Below are positions 62,201 through 64,000 of a stretch of 64,000 nucleotides of DNA, piece after piece. A program made the position numbers and the translations under genes. Source of the stretch: Cherax quadricarinatus. Lineage: Eukaryota > Arthropoda > Malacostraca > Decapoda > Parastacidae. Every line of letters begins with the position of its first letter. Within the stretch, counting starts at the first letter, position 1. The DNA is taken from assembly GCF_038502225.1 (NCBI RefSeq), contig NW_027195244.1, positions 62,001 to 126,000 of the forward strand, given 5' to 3'. Below the pieces are notes generated by a model, which had not been told where the DNA came from, did no database searches, and saw only the letters and a list, made by a program, of their open reading frames with translations.

Positions 62201-64000
62201 TACCAAGAGTTTCACCAGATAGGGGTTACCAAGTGTTTTCGCCAATAGGGGTTAACAAGTGTTTTCACCTGTATAGGCTTGTCAAGAGTTTTCAATTGTA
62301 TAGTGGTTACCGCGTTTTCGCTGTATAGGCTACCAAGCGCTTTCAATTGCATAGGGTTACCAAGCGTTTTCACCGAATAGGCGTTACCAAGTGTTTTCAC
62401 TGTATAGGTTACTTTCATGCTCTCTTCAATTGTATAGGGTTACCTGGGCGTATTCACTGTATAGGGTTTCCGAGTGTTTTCACTGTATAGGGTTACCGCG
62501 CTTTCTGCATAGGGGTTACCGCGTTTTCACCAGAACAAGTGTTTTCTCCTGTATAGGGCTTACCAAGCATTTTCACCAAGGGCTACCGCGTTTTCACTGC
62601 ATAGGGGTTACCAAGTGTTTTCACTGTATTAGGTTACTTAAGTGTTCTGTGTATAGGGGCACGTCCCATTACTTCGTTCTCGCCTTCTTCTCTCTCTCTC
62701 TTGCATAGGGGTCGTGTTTCTCACTGCATAGGGTTACCAAGTGCCTGCATAGGGTTACCAAGTGTTTTCAATTAGATAGGTTACTAAATGTTTTCACTGT
62801 ATAGGGGTTACAAAGTGTTTTCACCTAGGAAGCCAAGTGTTTTCACTGTATAGGTTACTAAGTGTTTTCAATTTATAGGGTTACCAAGGTATTCACTGTA
62901 TAGGGTTTTCACAGCTTTCAATTTATAGGGGTTACTGCAGCCACTGTATAGGGGTTACTAAGTAGTTTTCACCAGAGCAGGGGTTACCAAGTGTATCCAC
63001 TGTATAGGGATTCCAAGTGTTTCACTGGGCATAGGGTCATCAAGTGCTTTGACTGAATAGGGGTAACCAAGTGTTTTCACTGGTATAGGTTACCAAGTGT
63101 TTTCACCTGCATAGGTTTTCACCAAGTGTATTTACTTCGTATAGGGTTTCCAAGTGTTTTCACCTAGGGTTTTACCAAGTGTTTCACACTGTACTGTGGT
63201 TACTCAAGCAAGCCTCTGTGTATAGGGTCACTCAAGTATAGGGTTACCAAGTGTTTCACTGCATAGGGTTACCATGTTTTTGCTGCATAGGGGTTCACAA
63301 GTGTTTTCACTGTATAGGTTACCAAGGTTTTCAATTGTATAGGTTACAAAGTGTTTTCACTGCATAGGGGTTACCAAGGTTTCACTGTATAGGGGTTTTA
63401 CCAAGGTTTTCAATCGCATAGGGGTTCACAAAGTTTCTCATGCATAGGGGTTTTCTACCAAGTGTTTTCACTGCATAGGGTTACCAAGTGTATTCACTGT
63501 ATAGGGTTTCCAAGGTTTCCTTCAATTGTATAGGGGTTCAAGCCACCTGAATAGGGTACCAAGGTTTTCAATTGTACAGGGGTTACCAAGAGGTTTTCAA
63601 TTGCATAGGGGTTTGACCAAACGGTATCTACCTTGCATAGGGCTCCAAGCGGGTTTTCACCTGTATAGGGTTAACCGCGGTTTTCAACTTGGTTACCATG
63701 TCTGGGGCATTAGGGCCACCGCGTTTCCAACCGTGTTTTAGGCCATCGGGCGTTTTTCTTCACTGCATAGGGTTACCAAGCGTTTCACCGTGTAAGGGGT
63801 TTTACCAAGCGTTTTCCTGTATAGGGGTTACCGCGGGGTTTCTTCACTGCATAAGGTTTTCCAAGCGTCACCGTATAGGGTTTCACCAAGTGTTTCTCAA
63901 CTGCATAGGTTTTACCAAGCAGCCACCGTATAGCCTATAATTGGTGTGTGGGTTTCACTGTATAGGGTTACCAAGGTTTTCAATTTTCTGTAGGGGCTAC
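41265..64000. repeat. 27-bp minisatellite, noisy continuation to window end
   Basis: About 22.7 kb of the same 27-bp unit, but nearly every unit has different small insertions, deletions and C/T changes. The change from the clean part takes about 100 bp. Certain errors recur throughout: CTGTATAGG becomes CTGCATAGG, AATTGCATAGG or ACTTGCATAGG; CACTG becomes CACCTG; GTGTTTTC becomes GCGTTTTC or GGTTTTC; ACCAAGTG becomes ACCGCG. Patches of nearly clean units exist (for example 57,720-57,990, 59,937-60,240). No non-satellite gene was seen; the short frames are degraded satellite reading. The array reaches the window edge. Confidence 0.93.

Noticed and set aside
41400..63940. Some dozens of 60-155 codon frames in the noisy satellite
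   Set aside because: All are degraded readings of the 27-bp unit (RGYQ, GVTK and similar words) with no independent coding signal.
32946..64000. Telomere or subtelomere, because of TAGGGGTTA words
   Set aside because: The period is 27 bp, not 5-6 bp, and the arthropod TTAGG array is not seen. The resemblance is limited to one G run per unit.

Overview
The window looks like nuclear DNA of an arthropod with a repeat-rich genome, most plausibly a decapod crustacean. It holds several non-LTR retrotransposon families, Penelope-like elements (PLEs) with GIY-YIG endonucleases, long TA, AAT, TAC and TC microsatellites, and more than 35 kb of minisatellite. I see no intact host gene, rRNA, tRNA, operon or prokaryotic signal. 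All recognisable protein-coding sequence is mobile-element derived and most of it is broken. The taxonomic call is an inference from element types, not from a marker gene.

Layout. 1-5.7 kb: a PLE-terminus-like fragment, a decayed I-group LINE with RNase H (about 960-3300), a 5' fragment of a second LINE (3650-4700) and a TC microsatellite. 5,699-11,184 (minus): a nearly full-length LINE with Tx1/L1-like ORF1 and ORF2, bounded by a 10-bp target-site duplication (TSD). 11.5-17.1 kb: AAT microsatellites, a hidden 24-bp degenerate repeat, then an old repeat of about 78 bp from which three younger minisatellites (74, 32 and 17 bp) seem to have been amplified. 17,289-20,336 (plus): an internally deleted Tx1-like LINE with a 13-bp TSD, whose deletion joins ORF1 in frame to the RT domain. 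20.3-23.4 kb: a palindrome, a 5'-truncated CR1/Jockey-like LINE and more of the old 78-bp repeat. 23.4-28.4 kb (plus): a third Tx1-like LINE with many lesions. 28.4-32.9 kb: TA microsatellite, PLE remnant, 34-bp and 44-bp arrays, a Tigger-type transposase scrap, and a second PLE with inverted termini.

31,276-64,000: a 27-bp minisatellite interrupted by the second PLE and still running at the window edge. Right of the PLE it is almost perfectly homogeneous to about 41,264. It then becomes abruptly noisy for the last 22.7 kb, in a way that looks more like uncorrected long-read consensus than biological decay.

The most interesting observations are these. The 27-bp satellite begins exactly where a Tigger-like transposase reading frame decays, and its unit resembles that coding sequence. 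Three neighbouring minisatellites re-amplify different parts of one ancestral unit. The 17-bp array repeats the TGAGTCA (AP-1-type) motif on the order of 100 times. A deletion-derivative LINE keeps the ORF1 RNA-binding part fused to RT. Hammerhead-ribozyme-like cores occur at PLE termini. Long open frames in the 27-bp array are an arithmetic by-product of 27 being divisible by 3 and should not be annotated as genes.
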